A stretch of 64,000 bases of DNA from Pedobacter sp. ASV12 (GCF_016429155.1 NZ_JAELUC010000004.1:32225-96224), one strand, 5' to 3'; shown: positions 6,823-15,851, counted from the first letter of the stretch. The notes: generated by a model not told the origin, from the letters alone. Numbers and translations: made by a program.

Positions 6823-8631
6823 TTATGTGCCTACATTATCACCTCGTATGTTTCTAAAGCGTTTTCTGGCTTCGGCATTGAACATACTTCCGGGGTAGTC
6901 GTTCATCAATTGCTGATACAATTTTTTGGCTTCGTCGGGCTTGTCCAGTTTTTTGTCGTACAGATCGGCCAGGGTAAAAAGTGCATCATCAATCCAAATG
7001 CTGTCGTGGTGAGCATCAATCAGTTCTTTCAGCATGTTCACCGCTTTCTCCAGGTCGTTGGTTTTGATGTAGATTTTGGCTTTGGCCATTAAAATATCAT
7101 CGGTAAGGCTGTTGTTCGGAAAAGCAACATCGATGCTGTCCAATTTCACCAACGCTTCGCTGCTGCGGTTCATAAACTGCAGCATATCGGCATCGGCATA
7201 CATCTTAAGCGCCAAGCTGTCGTTTTTGCTTTGCAGGTTGTCTGAAATCAACAGGCTAAGGTTAAGGGCGTCGTTGGCAATCAGTTGCGAAGTAGAGGCC
7301 TTCAGTACATCGGCCTGCGATTTGGCATATTGGAAATCGCCCACGTAGAAAAACAATTTGGCCGATCGGTATTTGGCTTCGCTGCCCATGGGCTGATTTT
7401 CGAACTGCTTGGCCACCTGCTCATAAACCAAAATGGCTTCCCAGGGCTGTTTAGTCAGGATGTAGATATCGCCCAAATCCATTTTAAGCTGGGCCATGTC
7501 AGTCGGCTGTATGCGTTGTATCTTGAGACCTTCTTCGAGGGTAGCCTCTGCCTTTTTCAGGTCGTTGAGGTAATAGGCCTGCAGGTAGGCTAATCTTTGC
7601 AAGGCGTAAAGGCTCTGCGGCGTTTTGCCATACTGGGCCAAAATGGCTTCGTATTCATTGGCCAAGGCCTGGATGGCAGGTTTTTCGAATTTGCCACTAA
7701 TGGCCAACTGGTATTTGGCATTAACCAGTTCAATTTTGGCGGGCAGGTAAAAATCGCTTTCCGTACCCTTGGCCAATAGGTATTCGTAGGCCTTAATGGC
7801 TGTGGTATAGGCTTTATTGGCCACAAAGGTGTTGGCTGTATTGTAGAGCAGCGTGCCATCGCCCTTGGTGCGCTTGTCTTGTGCAATAAGCTGGCGCAGG
7901 GCCATTTCGTATTCCTGTTGCTGTATGTATTGCCAGATCAGCATTTCGGTATAAACCTCTGCCTGCGGGTCTTTTTGTATTTTTTTGAGCAGGGCTGCCT
8001 GCAACAGCTGGTAATCTGCATTGCTTTCGAAAACAGAGGCCAGTACATTTTGCGCCTGCAGCTGCAGCTGCGGGGTGAGTGCCAGGGCGTTAACATACTC
8101 TTGGATAAGGGCCAATTTGTCTTTTTTGAAACGATAGATACTCAGCAGTTCATATAAAAAGAGCTGGTCGTCGGCCAAGAGCTTGCGGCCCTGCAAAAAT
8201 GTGGCGGCCGCCATATCGTAGGCCTCAAAACGGTAAAAGCTGTTAGCCAGGTCCCTAAATTTATTTTCGTCTTTGGGCGTGTTGGCTATGGCTTCCTGAA
8301 AAATCTTGTTGGCTTCGGCAGTTCGTCCGTTTTCCTGATAAACGCGGCCAAGCGCTACAGCATATTGGCTTTTTTGGGGATATTGCTTAATCAATCCTTT
8401 CAGCAGGCTTTCGGCTTCGCTGTATTTCTTGATTTTGATTAGCGCATTGAAATAGAGTTCAAAATAGCCGTCGTTCTTGGTTTTATTAAACAGTTTTTCC
8501 AGCAGCACCGCGGCTTTTTCGTAGTCGGCCTGTTGGTAATACTGATAGGCCAAAGCCTCGTCTATGTCATTTTGCGCCAGTAGCGTAAAAAACGAACAGG
8601 AAAGAAAAATGAGCAAAATGAATCTTTTCAT
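6823..8631 (-). CDS. periplasmic tetratricopeptide-repeat protein
   Basis: This is a 602-residue exported protein with a signal peptide (MKRFILLIFLSCSFFTLLAQ). The rest is almost entirely helical TPR repeats, visible as recurring patterns such as YQYYQQADYEKAAVLLEKL, YAVALGRVYQENGRTAEA, FRDLANSFYRFEAYDMAA and a C-terminal TLADLYDKKLDKPDEAKKLY. TPR arrays mediate protein-protein contacts; the partner is not known. The protein is a general Bacteroidota type and I cannot give a gene name. It is first in an operon with DUF4286 and rfbC and is divergent from the S9-like gene across a region with two palindromes. Confidence 0.85.
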   Translation of the reverse strand: MKRFILLIFLSCSFFTLLAQNDIDEALAYQYYQQADYEKAAVLLEKLFNKTKNDGYFELYFNALIKIKKYSEAESLLKGLIKQYPQKSQYAVALGRVYQENGRTAEANKIFQEAIANTPKDENKFRDLANSFYRFEAYDMAAATFLQGRKLLADDQLFLYELLSIYRFKKDKLALIQEYVNALALTPQLQLQAQNVLASVFESNADYQLLQAALLKKIQKDPQAEVYTEMLIWQYIQQQEYEMALRQLIAQDKRTKGDGTLLYNTANTFVANKAYTTAIKAYEYLLAKGTESDFYLPAKIELVNAKYQLAISGKFEKPAIQALANEYEAILAQYGKTPQSLYALQRLAYLQAYYLNDLKKAEATLEEGLKIQRIQPTDMAQLKMDLGDIYILTKQPWEAILVYEQVAKQFENQPMGSEAKYRSAKLFFYVGDFQYAKSQADVLKASTSQLIANDALNLSLLISDNLQSKNDSLALKMYADADMLQFMNRSSEALVKLDSIDVAFPNNSLTDDILMAKAKIYIKTNDLEKAVNMLKELIDAHHDSIWIDDALFTLADLYDKKLDKPDEAKKLYQQLMNDYPGSMFNAEARKRFRNIRGDNVGT

Positions 8632-8738
8632 CGAAGACGTTTTGGCGTTGGTACCTAAAATTAATTATTTTGAACGCAATTTAAGCCTGTTTGTTCAAAT
8701 AACGAAAATTGTGCGCGCGTATTCTAAATGTTACTCGC

Positions 8739-8778
8739 AATTTATTTGAATAAATTTCAATGTTGGCTACATTGAAAT
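8739..8778. promoter_or_regulatory. two perfect inverted repeats in a divergent promoter region
   Basis: AATTTATT-TG-AATAAATT is a perfect 8-bp inverted repeat at 8739-8756. It overlaps ATTTCAATGT-TGGCT-ACATTGAAAT, a perfect 10-bp stem with a 5-base spacer at 8754-8778. Both lie between the divergent TPR and S9-like genes and lack a T run, so operator sites are more likely than terminators. No regulator is assigned. Confidence 0.45.
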
Positions 8779-8825
8779 CCTAAATACGGCTGCGGAGTAA
8801 GTAACAATATTAACGGCAAATGCCC

Positions 8826-8852
8826 TTGCCTGCAAGGTGTTCCGTATTTTTG
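8826..8852 (+). promoter_or_regulatory. probable promoter of the S9-like gene
   Basis: TATTTTTG at 8845-8852 is an exact TAnnTTTG -7 element. TTG at 8826-8828 lies 16 bases upstream, shorter than the usual ~19. The ATG at 8868 is 16 bases downstream, giving a very short leader. Confidence 0.5.
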
Positions 8853-8867
8853 TGTGATTTTTTAAGT

Positions 8868-10760
8868 ATGACGTTAGCGAAAAGATATATTTTATTGGTA
8901 CTCGGAACATTGCTGTTGGCCTGTAGCAGGGGCAATAAGGTGCCCGAAATTCCGGTCAACGATTTTTTCAAATCGCAAGACAGGGCCACGTACCGTATAT
9001 CTCCGGATGGCAAAAGTCTTTCGTACCTGAAGTTGCAAGACAAAAAGCAAAATCTCTTTGTCGAAGATATCGCCACGGGCAAAGTGGTGCAGCTAACCCG
9101 CCTGCGCGAAAAAAACATCAGCTTTTATTCCTGGGTTAGCAACAACGAACTGATCTATTACAAGGAAAAACATGGCGATCGGTTTCAGTCTGATTTGTTC
9201 ATCATCAACAAAGGGGGCAAAGACGAACGCCAGCTGAGTAGCAACGAAAAAACGAGAATGCGTGTGCTCGACGACCAGTTGATGGACGATAAATACCTGC
9301 TCATTCTGTCTAACCAACGCGATTCGACGGTTTCTGACGTATATCGGCTCAACGTACGCGACGGCAAGATGGAAATGGCGGCACAGAACCCCGGCAACAT
9401 TACCAAATGGATAACCGATTCGAAAGGACGGCTCCGCATGGCGACTTCGAGCGACGGGGTAAATGAAAAATTGCTGTACCGCGAAAACGAAGGGCAGGAA
9501 TTTAAAACCATACTCACCAATAATTTTAAAACTACTTTGTTTCCGGTGGCTTTTGCCGAAGAGAAACCCAATACGGTGTACGCCATTTCTGACGTGAACC
9601 GGAACAACAGCGCTTTGGTTGAGCTCGACTGCCTAACGGGAAAAGAAAAAAGCGTACTGTTTTCTAACGATACCCTGAACGTGGTAGATGCCCAATACTC
9701 GAAAAGGAAGGGCAAAATGGCTTATGTGGTTTGCGAAACTTGGAAAAAAGAAAAGCATTACCTCGACAACGATGCCAAAGTGCTTTACCAAAAGCTGGAT
9801 AAATTATTGGCGAAGGCAGAAGTAAGGGTCATCGATCGCGATAAGAGCGAAGATGTATTTGTGTTGCGCACATTTACCGACCGTAACCCAGGTTCGTACT
9901 ATCTGTACATTGCCAGCAACGGTACGCTGAAGAAGCTCAGCGATATCAATTCTTCGATCAAGGAAGAAGAAATGTGTGAAATGAAGCCCATCAGTTTTAC
10001 CTCGCGTGATGGACTGAAACTGAACGGTTACCTCACCCTGCCTTTAAATTCGACAGCTAAAAACCTACCTGTTGTGGTGGTCCCGCATAACGGACCAGGC
10101 CAACGCAATACCTGGGGCTTTAATGCCGAAGTCCAGTTTTTTGCCAACAGAGGCTATGCCGTGCTGCAAATCAATTACCGGGGCTCGTCGGGCTATGGCA
10201 AGAATTTTTATGCCGCCGGTTTTAAGCAATGGGGTGGCAAGATCCAAGACGATATTGATGATGGCGTACAGTGGCTCGTACAGAAGAAAATTGCCAATCC
10301 GCAGCGCATTGGCATTTACGGTAGCGGATTTGGAGGCTACATCGCCCTCAATGCGGCTATTAAAAGTCCTAAGCTCTACAAATGTGCAGCCTCTAATACG
10401 GGTGTATTAAACCTGTTCAGCTACTTGAGCACGATTCCGCCTTTCTTTAGGTCGAATCTGCAGATGTATTACGAAATTATAGGCAACCCCGATACCGACG
10501 TAGACTACATGCGCCAGGCATCGCCTATTTTTCACGCCGAGAAAGTAAATATCCCTATCTTTATTACACAAAACACCAAAGATCCGCGCATCAGCGCCAG
10601 CGATGCCATCCGCTTTGTTAAAGAACTTAAAAAGCGCAACGTGCCGGTAACTTATTTTGAAAGGGAAGACCTGCCTTTCGGAATGGGACGCGAAGAAAGC
10701 CGACAAAAGACCTACGCCGCGCTCGAAAGTTTTTTGGAGAACAATTTGAAAAAGAAATAG
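8868..10760 (+). CDS. S9 (prolyl oligopeptidase)-like lipoprotein, probably catalytically inactive
   Basis: This 630-residue lipoprotein starts at 8868; MTLAKRYILLVLGTLLLAC is a complete lipoprotein signal, and the frame from 8820 only adds upstream sequence. Residues about 30-380 form a beta-propeller-like part (SPDGKSLSYLKLQD, ISFYSWVSNNELIYY). The rest is an alpha/beta-hydrolase domain with LPVVVVPHNGPGQR, GYAVLQINYRGSSGYGK and IGIYGSGFGGY. In active S9 enzymes the last motif reads GxSxGG; here the nucleophile position (residue ~487) is Gly, with Ser one place earlier. The Asp region is kept (NTKDPRI, ~572), but the usual EGH catalytic His region reads EREDLPFGMG with no His. A pseudopeptidase is therefore likely. 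It is followed after 6 bases by a histidine kinase, so it may act in sensing. Confidence 0.8.
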   Translation: MTLAKRYILLVLGTLLLACSRGNKVPEIPVNDFFKSQDRATYRISPDGKSLSYLKLQDKKQNLFVEDIATGKVVQLTRLREKNISFYSWVSNNELIYYKEKHGDRFQSDLFIINKGGKDERQLSSNEKTRMRVLDDQLMDDKYLLILSNQRDSTVSDVYRLNVRDGKMEMAAQNPGNITKWITDSKGRLRMATSSDGVNEKLLYRENEGQEFKTILTNNFKTTLFPVAFAEEKPNTVYAISDVNRNNSALVELDCLTGKEKSVLFSNDTLNVVDAQYSKRKGKMAYVVCETWKKEKHYLDNDAKVLYQKLDKLLAKAEVRVIDRDKSEDVFVLRTFTDRNPGSYYLYIASNGTLKKLSDINSSIKEEEMCEMKPISFTSRDGLKLNGYLTLPLNSTAKNLPVVVVPHNGPGQRNTWGFNAEVQFFANRGYAVLQINYRGSSGYGKNFYAAGFKQWGGKIQDDIDDGVQWLVQKKIANPQRIGIYGSGFGGYIALNAAIKSPKLYKCAASNTGVLNLFSYLSTIPPFFRSNLQMYYEIIGNPDTDVDYMRQASPIFHAEKVNIPIFITQNTKDPRISASDAIRFVKELKKRNVPVTYFEREDLPFGMGREESRQKTYAALESFLENNLKKK

Positions 10761-10766
10761 ACTGAA

Positions 10767-12440
10767 ATGATTTCAGAAAAAGATACTGGATATCGCAAGA
10801 ATTTTTCGCTGATCGTCACTTTTATTGTCCTGATTTCGGTTGTATTCGTCCTTTCCCTGTTTTTGGCCTTCAATTACAGCAAAAAGAACATCGAAAACGA
10901 ATTTGTTTCGGCCAAGGCCAATGTGCTGGAAGAAAGCATCAAGCCTTATAACGATTTCTTTTTTAATAAGCTGCCGGAAATTTCTTACTACAACGGCTTT
11001 CTCGATTCAGCAACGGCTTCCAAGTTTGTCGATACCATCCTGCTTCAATACCCCTTTGTATCGAAGGTAGTTTTTTACGATACGGAGGTAAAAAACATCA
11101 AATACGAGGAGAATGGCCTTAACCAGGGCCATTTCGCCATCGGGATGAAGAGTGTTTACCAGTTTGGCAGCTTGGTGCCTAAAGATTCGATCAAATTGTT
11201 TAGTGCTAGCGAAGGCAGGAATTATGCCGAAACGGAAGACTTTAATGCTTCGGCGCTAAAAATCATCAATTTTTTGCAGAAGCTCGATACGGCTAAGGTG
11301 CCCAACCAGGATAAGTTGTTCAGCAGCTTTGCCACGATTCGCTCCAATAAAATCGATTATTTTAATATTCCGAGCCCCGAACTGCTCAAAACCTATAAAA
11401 GGATGGTGTCAGAAAAGCTCGATTCGGATCCTATTTACCAGCAAGACCTGCTTTCTTTTGAGCTCGACCCCAGCAAGATCAAGATTAAGAACACCCGGCC
11501 ACTTTTATATCAGCATATCAAAATAGAACCGATTACCTACGACCCTTTGGATGCTTCTGAATATATAACCGGCGAGATTTCCCTGCCTGGGGCATTTTCG
11601 GAGTTTAAGCTTTATTTCATCTCGTCGAGGTCTTTCGTCAAGAAGGAAATATTCAGCTACTTTTTGCCTATAGCCGCGCTTTTGCTGCTGTTTTATGGCG
11701 TATTGGTGCTGGTGGCCTTTCTCATTTACCGTAACCTGAACATCAACCATAAAATGTTCAAGCTGCAGTACGATTTCCTGACCAACCTGACGCACGAGTT
11801 CAAGACCCCGGTAAGCGTTATCAAGATTGCGGGCAACAACATCAAGAGCGCACCAAGCATCAGTGAGCGCGAACAAAAGCTGTACGGAAAAATATTAGAC
11901 GAAGAAGCCGATAAGCTTAATGGACTGATGAACAAATTGCTGGCTTTTACCCAAATCGAAAACAAGGCCATTACCCTTAACCGCGACGAAATTAACGTGG
12001 CCGAGTTTATCGAAAGTACCATCGATGTACATTGCCTCAAGCATCCCGATTTCGATTTTACCTACGAACTGGATGGCTTTAAAACCCTTGTAACCGATCC
12101 GGTACTGCTGGGCAGCCTTTTCGACAACCTGGCCGAAAATGCCTATAAATATTCGCCGGTTAACCACAAAAAGCTGCATATTTCGGCCCGCTTGGTTAAA
12201 GATCGTGTGGTATTCAGGTTCAAAGATGCAGGCATCGGTATTCCATCGTCGGAAATAAATAATATCTTTAAAAAGTTTTACCGCATTCAGAACCGCTACA
12301 ACCAGAATGGAAGCGTAGGACTGGGCTTGGCTTTTTGCAAAGAACTGGTTAACTTTATGGGTGGCGAAATCACCGTAAAAAGCGTGGTAGACAAAGGAAC
12401 CGAATTTAAAATTGTATTACCCTATAATAACGAGTTGTAG
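10767..12440 (+). CDS. membrane sensor histidine kinase
   Basis: This is a 557-residue two-component sensor. A membrane helix at about residues 12-35 is followed by a ~260-residue extracytoplasmic sensor part with no recognised domain and a second helix at about 293-320. The kinase core has an H-box FLTNLTHEFKTPVSVIK (His ~342), an N-box DNLAENAYKYSP (~453), G1 KDAGIGIP (~486) and G2 GSVGLGLAFCKELV (~515). It autophosphorylates and passes phosphate to the regulator encoded 75 bases downstream. The upstream S9-like lipoprotein is in the same apparent operon and may be an accessory sensor (inference). It is not PorY, since its partner is an OmpR-type regulator. Confidence 0.92.
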   Translation: MISEKDTGYRKNFSLIVTFIVLISVVFVLSLFLAFNYSKKNIENEFVSAKANVLEESIKPYNDFFFNKLPEISYYNGFLDSATASKFVDTILLQYPFVSKVVFYDTEVKNIKYEENGLNQGHFAIGMKSVYQFGSLVPKDSIKLFSASEGRNYAETEDFNASALKIINFLQKLDTAKVPNQDKLFSSFATIRSNKIDYFNIPSPELLKTYKRMVSEKLDSDPIYQQDLLSFELDPSKIKIKNTRPLLYQHIKIEPITYDPLDASEYITGEISLPGAFSEFKLYFISSRSFVKKEIFSYFLPIAALLLLFYGVLVLVAFLIYRNLNINHKMFKLQYDFLTNLTHEFKTPVSVIKIAGNNIKSAPSISEREQKLYGKILDEEADKLNGLMNKLLAFTQIENKAITLNRDEINVAEFIESTIDVHCLKHPDFDFTYELDGFKTLVTDPVLLGSLFDNLAENAYKYSPVNHKKLHISARLVKDRVVFRFKDAGIGIPSSEINNIFKKFYRIQNRYNQNGSVGLGLAFCKELVNFMGGEITVKSVVDKGTEFKIVLPYNNEL

Positions 12441-12514
12441 TGCTGGGTTTGGCCTGTAGCATGCTGTAGGCAGTAACGTTCCAATTTAAGCACTGCACTT
12501 TAAAACTAAAAAAA

Positions 12515-13204
12515 ATGTCTAAAGGAATTAAAATACTGATTGTTGAAGACGACGAAAATCTTCGTTTCTTGGTGGTACACCGTTTACAGGCAGAAGGATA
12601 CGAGGTGTTGGAGAACAGTGATGGACTAATAGCCGTGGAGACCATTGTAAACGAAAAGCCCGATATTGTGCTGCTCGATTGGATGCTGCCTGGCAAAGAG
12701 GGCTCTGAAGTATGCGAAGAAGTACGTAAGCAGGGCTATGAAGGCCTGGTGATTATGATGACAGCCAAAGCGCAGGATGTAGATAAGATCGATGCCTATA
12801 ATTTTGGAGCTTCTGATTATGTAACCAAGCCCTTTAACATGGACGTACTGGTAGCCATGCTCGATAGCAAGGTGAAGTTCCTGCTTAACAACGACCGTTC
12901 AGAAATACATCGTTTTGGCAACATGGAGCACCACCCGAATATCCATACCCTGTTTCGCGATGGCAAGAAAATAGAACTGACCATTTTAGAAAACAGGATT
13001 TTGCTGTATTTCTTGCGCAATCCGAACAAGGTAATCAACCGCGACGAGCTGATGCTGGTGGTTTGGGGCTACAATTCGGATGTAAATACCCGTACCCTCG
13101 ACATGCACATTGTAAGGCTACGCAAAAAGATTGAACTCAATCCCGATAATCCGCAATTGCTGCAAACCGTTCGCGGTATCGGCTACCGCTTTAATGCCGG
13201 ATAA
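12515..13204 (+). CDS. OmpR/PhoB-type response regulator
   Basis: This 229-residue regulator has a receiver domain with the acidic pair VEDDEN near residue 11, the phospho-acceptor Asp in LLDWMLPG (~54), the Thr/Ala switch MMTAKA (~86) and Lys in YVTKPF (~104). The C-terminal winged helix (about 130-228) contains LTILENRILLYFLRNPNKVINRDEL-type sequence and VRLRKKIE...VRGIGYRF, the DNA-binding signature of OmpR/PhoB proteins. Cognate kinase directly upstream. No target site can be assigned, though the palindromes at 8739-8778 upstream of the same operon are candidates. Confidence 0.94.
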   Translation: MSKGIKILIVEDDENLRFLVVHRLQAEGYEVLENSDGLIAVETIVNEKPDIVLLDWMLPGKEGSEVCEEVRKQGYEGLVIMMTAKAQDVDKIDAYNFGASDYVTKPFNMDVLVAMLDSKVKFLLNNDRSEIHRFGNMEHHPNIHTLFRDGKKIELTILENRILLYFLRNPNKVINRDELMLVVWGYNSDVNTRTLDMHIVRLRKKIELNPDNPQLLQTVRGIGYRFNAG

Positions 13205-13219
13205 AATATCCTGAAAACG

Positions 13220-13252
13220 CTTGCGGAGCTTTAACAACTTCGCAAGTCTTTC
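13220..13252 (+). terminator. weak possible terminator after response regulator
   Basis: CTTGCG (13220-13225) pairs with CGCAAG (13241-13246) around a loop of about 15 bases, followed by a poor TCTTTCT tract. Convergent to the UbiA-like gene. Confidence 0.35.
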
Positions 13253-13273
13253 TAACAAAAAACTACCTCCGGT

Positions 13274-14164
13274 TTAAAAAAGCTTGTCCAGCAGATTGGT
13301 GGCAAACAACATGGCGCACTGTAGGATCATCATGCCGTCGAGCCACAAGAAATAATAGTATTCGCTTCTTTTCGGGCTCGATTTAAAAATGAGCCAGCCT
13401 GTTAAAAAAATGGTTAGGGCTAAAGCGGCCACATCAAGGTTGATGGTTTTGGTAAACAGCACCAGCAAGATCAGGTACAACCCTAATATTACCAAACAAA
13501 AAAACCAGGCCTTTTTCTCCCACGAAGTTACCGTAATGGTTTTAAGCTCGTAGATTTTGTCTTGGAAAAGGTCCCTGCTATCGAAAGGAATGGTTAAGGC
13601 GCAGATGAACAGCAAACGCTGGGCAAGCAAAAGAATTGTTTCGCCTAGCGGAATGACAATGCCATAATTGTTTTCAAGCTCTACAATAGGCAGCAATACG
13701 CAGCTAACCGACCATATAAAGGCAATCAGAAACAATTTGATAACCGGCAGGTTGCGCAGGATTATCTTTTTTTGGTCTAGCGTAAGAAAAGGGAAATTAT
13801 AAGCCACGGCAATAATACCTACAAAACCCATCAGCAATTTGGCCTGCATGCTTAAGTACAGCAAAGCTAGTGGTATGATGCACAGGATGGCAATCATCGT
13901 TATCGATATCATTAAGCGATGATGCGCAAAGAACCAGTCTATTCTCTTGAACTGCGATTTTTGCAGGTCGGCCGGCTTGGTTAAGAGTACGCTGAGGTTA
14001 TAGCTAATGAGTGTGGCAAAGAACAAAAACGCCAATACATATCGATCTGCCGGAAGCCCCAGTAAATAATAGGTAACCAAGCCTTGTGCAACGGCACAAA
14101 CAGCAATAAAAATATTGCTGAAAAGCAGAAAGTCCAGAACAGAAAAAAGTATTTTTTTAAACAT
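13274..14164 (-). CDS. UbiA prenyltransferase-like integral membrane protein (first Asp motif absent)
   Basis: This is a 296-residue protein with about eight to nine membrane helices over its whole length. A cytoplasmic-type acidic motif PFDSRDLFQDK near residue 198 matches the second Asp-rich motif of UbiA enzymes (DxxD with a following acidic residue). The usual first motif, NDxxDxxxD after helix 2, is absent: the place holds YNLSVLLTKPADL. It is divergent from a second protein of the same type at 14315. UbiA enzymes attach prenyl chains to aromatic or lipid acceptors; whether this form is active is unclear. Fold assignment is moderate; function is open. Confidence 0.62.
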   Translation of the reverse strand: MFKKILFSVLDFLLFSNIFIAVCAVAQGLVTYYLLGLPADRYVLAFLFFATLISYNLSVLLTKPADLQKSQFKRIDWFFAHHRLMISITMIAILCIIPLALLYLSMQAKLLMGFVGIIAVAYNFPFLTLDQKKIILRNLPVIKLFLIAFIWSVSCVLLPIVELENNYGIVIPLGETILLLAQRLLFICALTIPFDSRDLFQDKIYELKTITVTSWEKKAWFFCLVILGLYLILLVLFTKTINLDVAALALTIFLTGWLIFKSSPKRSEYYYFLWLDGMMILQCAMLFATNLLDKLF

Positions 14165-14189
14165 TTCTCGTTAATTGGCTCATTTGGTC

Positions 14190-14201
14190 TATTGGCCAAT
14201 A
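14190..14201. promoter_or_regulatory. perfect palindrome between divergent UbiA-like genes
   Basis: TATTGGCCAATA is a perfect 12-bp palindrome lying 26 bases before the start of the minus-strand UbiA-like gene and 114 bases before the plus-strand one. It could be an operator; a 12-mer palindrome may also arise by chance. Confidence 0.25.
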
Positions 14202-14314
14202 ATTAGCTCGGCATGAATGTAAATATCGCAATTTCCGGCAAAATATCAACCCCGTTGCTTCAGCCTCAAAAATCATAGCTACAAGCTGCTTGATAATTGT
14301 TTATTTTTGAATGA

Positions 14315-15226
14315 ATGGTAGGCAAGCTCATCAGGTCGATTTTTTTTGGCAACTATTTCGTTGGTATGCTGGCCGTTGCCCTTACCATAGAAGCTTGTTT
14401 GCAATTGGGGCTGCCTTTCCCTTCGGCCACTTATTTTGTACTGCTTTTCATATCGCCTACGGTTTATTACACCTATGCATACAGAGGTGCCATGAAGCTG
14501 CAAAAACCAGCCAATTTGCGGGCAAAATGGTATGCCGAGAACAGGACCTTCGTGAAGTATAGCCAATGGATCTTATTTGCCGTTTCGATGTTGCTGGCTA
14601 CTTATTTGTTGGTGAAGAATATAGCCGGCGTTTTAAGCCTGCCCAGGGATTATTGGGCCAGTATAGTGGTAATTCTGTGTGCCGGCGCATTTTATTACGG
14701 TTTGTTGCCCCGCTCTTTTTTAAGCCTCAACCTACGCAACAAGGGCTGGCTCAAAGCTTTTGTAATTGGATTTGTATGGGCCTGTTGCGCGAATGTGCTG
14801 TTGCTGATCATCTTAAAAATAGAGCTCGATATCAACGATAAGGATTGGCCTTTATGGATTTGGCTTTTTGTTAAAAATTGGATGTTCTGCACCGTAAACG
14901 CCATCATGTTCGACATTAAGGATTATCCCACCGATGCCAATAAGGATTTGCGGACTTTTGTGGTCCGTTATGGCTTGCGCGCTACCATTTTCTATATTTT
15001 AATCCCCTTGCTGGTTATTGGGCTGGCTTCGCTGTTGATTTTTGCACATTACCGGCATTTTCATGCGTTGCAACTGTTGTTCAATACCTTGCCCTTTATG
15101 GCTACCATTGTTGTTGCCTATTCCATGCGCAAGCGCCATAAAATCCTCTACTATTTAATGGTGATAGATGGGCTGATTTTATTTAAATCGATTTGTGGGA
15201 TTTTAGGTGTGCTTACTTATGGCTAA
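14315..15226 (+). CDS. UbiA prenyltransferase-like integral membrane protein, second paralogue
   Basis: This is a 303-residue membrane protein, eight or nine predicted helices, with MFDIKDYPTDANKDLRTF near residue 200. That is a good match to the second Asp motif of UbiA proteins (DxKDxxxDxxxxxxT). As in the divergent neighbour, the first NDxxDxxxD motif is missing; the equivalent loop reads YYTYAYRGAMKLQKPANL. Both proteins keep a KPA(D/N)L stretch here, so they are paralogues of one subfamily. The gene overlaps the start of a methyltransferase gene by 8 bases (ATGGCTAA), so the two are translationally coupled, as expected for a lipid or quinone-like modification pair. That pathway is inference. 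Confidence 0.65.
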   Translation: MVGKLIRSIFFGNYFVGMLAVALTIEACLQLGLPFPSATYFVLLFISPTVYYTYAYRGAMKLQKPANLRAKWYAENRTFVKYSQWILFAVSMLLATYLLVKNIAGVLSLPRDYWASIVVILCAGAFYYGLLPRSFLSLNLRNKGWLKAFVIGFVWACCANVLLLIILKIELDINDKDWPLWIWLFVKNWMFCTVNAIMFDIKDYPTDANKDLRTFVVRYGLRATIFYILIPLLVIGLASLLIFAHYRHFHALQLLFNTLPFMATIVVAYSMRKRHKILYYLMVIDGLILFKSICGILGVLTYG

Positions 15227-15851
15227 GCGAGAACCCTCTTATGATAAAATAGCTCAGCACTACGATTTTTTAAGCCGACTGGTGTTTTTTAAATCGCAGG
15301 TAAAGGCGCAAACCGAACAGTTGGGCTATATCAAACACTGCAAAAAGCTGCTTATTGTTGGTGGGGGCACAGGGTGGATTTTGAAAGACCTGAATGCCAT
15401 AACCCAGCCCATTGCCATCGTTTTTGTAGAAGCGTCCATTGAGATGATTGCATTGGCCAAAAAAGTCGATACACATCACGCCGTCGAATTTGTTCATCAG
15501 GATATTGAAACCTACCAAACCGACCAGTTTTTTGATGCCGTACTCACGCCCTTCTTGTTCGATAATTTTGATTGGGCAAAGGCCGAAAAAGTATTCGCCC
15601 ATATTGATGCTTTATTGGCCACAAAAGGGATTTGGATTGATGTTGATTTCTACCTGAACAGACAATCGGCGCTATGGAAAAGAACAATACTCAAGACTAT
15701 GCATTTGTTTTTCAGGTTCATCAATGTTGTTCGCGTAAACGATCTGATAGACACTTCTCCGTTTTTTAAACCTCAATACATCCCAATAACCGAAAAGCAT
15801 TATTACGGCAATTTCATTAAAGCGGTGGTTTATCAAAAACGGTTGCCTTAA
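15219..15851 (+). CDS. class I SAM-dependent methyltransferase
   Basis: This is a 210-residue cytoplasmic protein. The start at 15219 is preferred over 15207 because it gives the tight ATGGCTAA overlap with the preceding gene and the natural opening MAKREPSYDKIAQHYDFLSRL. The SAM-binding motif I reads LLIVGGGTGWILKDL (residues ~46-60), and VFVEASIEMIALAKK follows, with Glu as the acidic ribose-binding residue. FDAVLTPFLFDNF is motif IV-like. The substrate is unknown; coupling with a UbiA-like membrane protein suggests a lipid-soluble acceptor. Confidence 0.85.
   Translation: MAKREPSYDKIAQHYDFLSRLVFFKSQVKAQTEQLGYIKHCKKLLIVGGGTGWILKDLNAITQPIAIVFVEASIEMIALAKKVDTHHAVEFVHQDIETYQTDQFFDAVLTPFLFDNFDWAKAEKVFAHIDALLATKGIWIDVDFYLNRQSALWKRTILKTMHLFFRFINVVRVNDLIDTSPFFKPQYIPITEKHYYGNFIKAVVYQKRLP

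Noticed and set aside
10767..13204. Two-component pair as PorX/PorY of the type IX system
   Set aside because: The regulator ends in an OmpR-type winged helix; PorX has a different, PglZ-type C-terminal domain.
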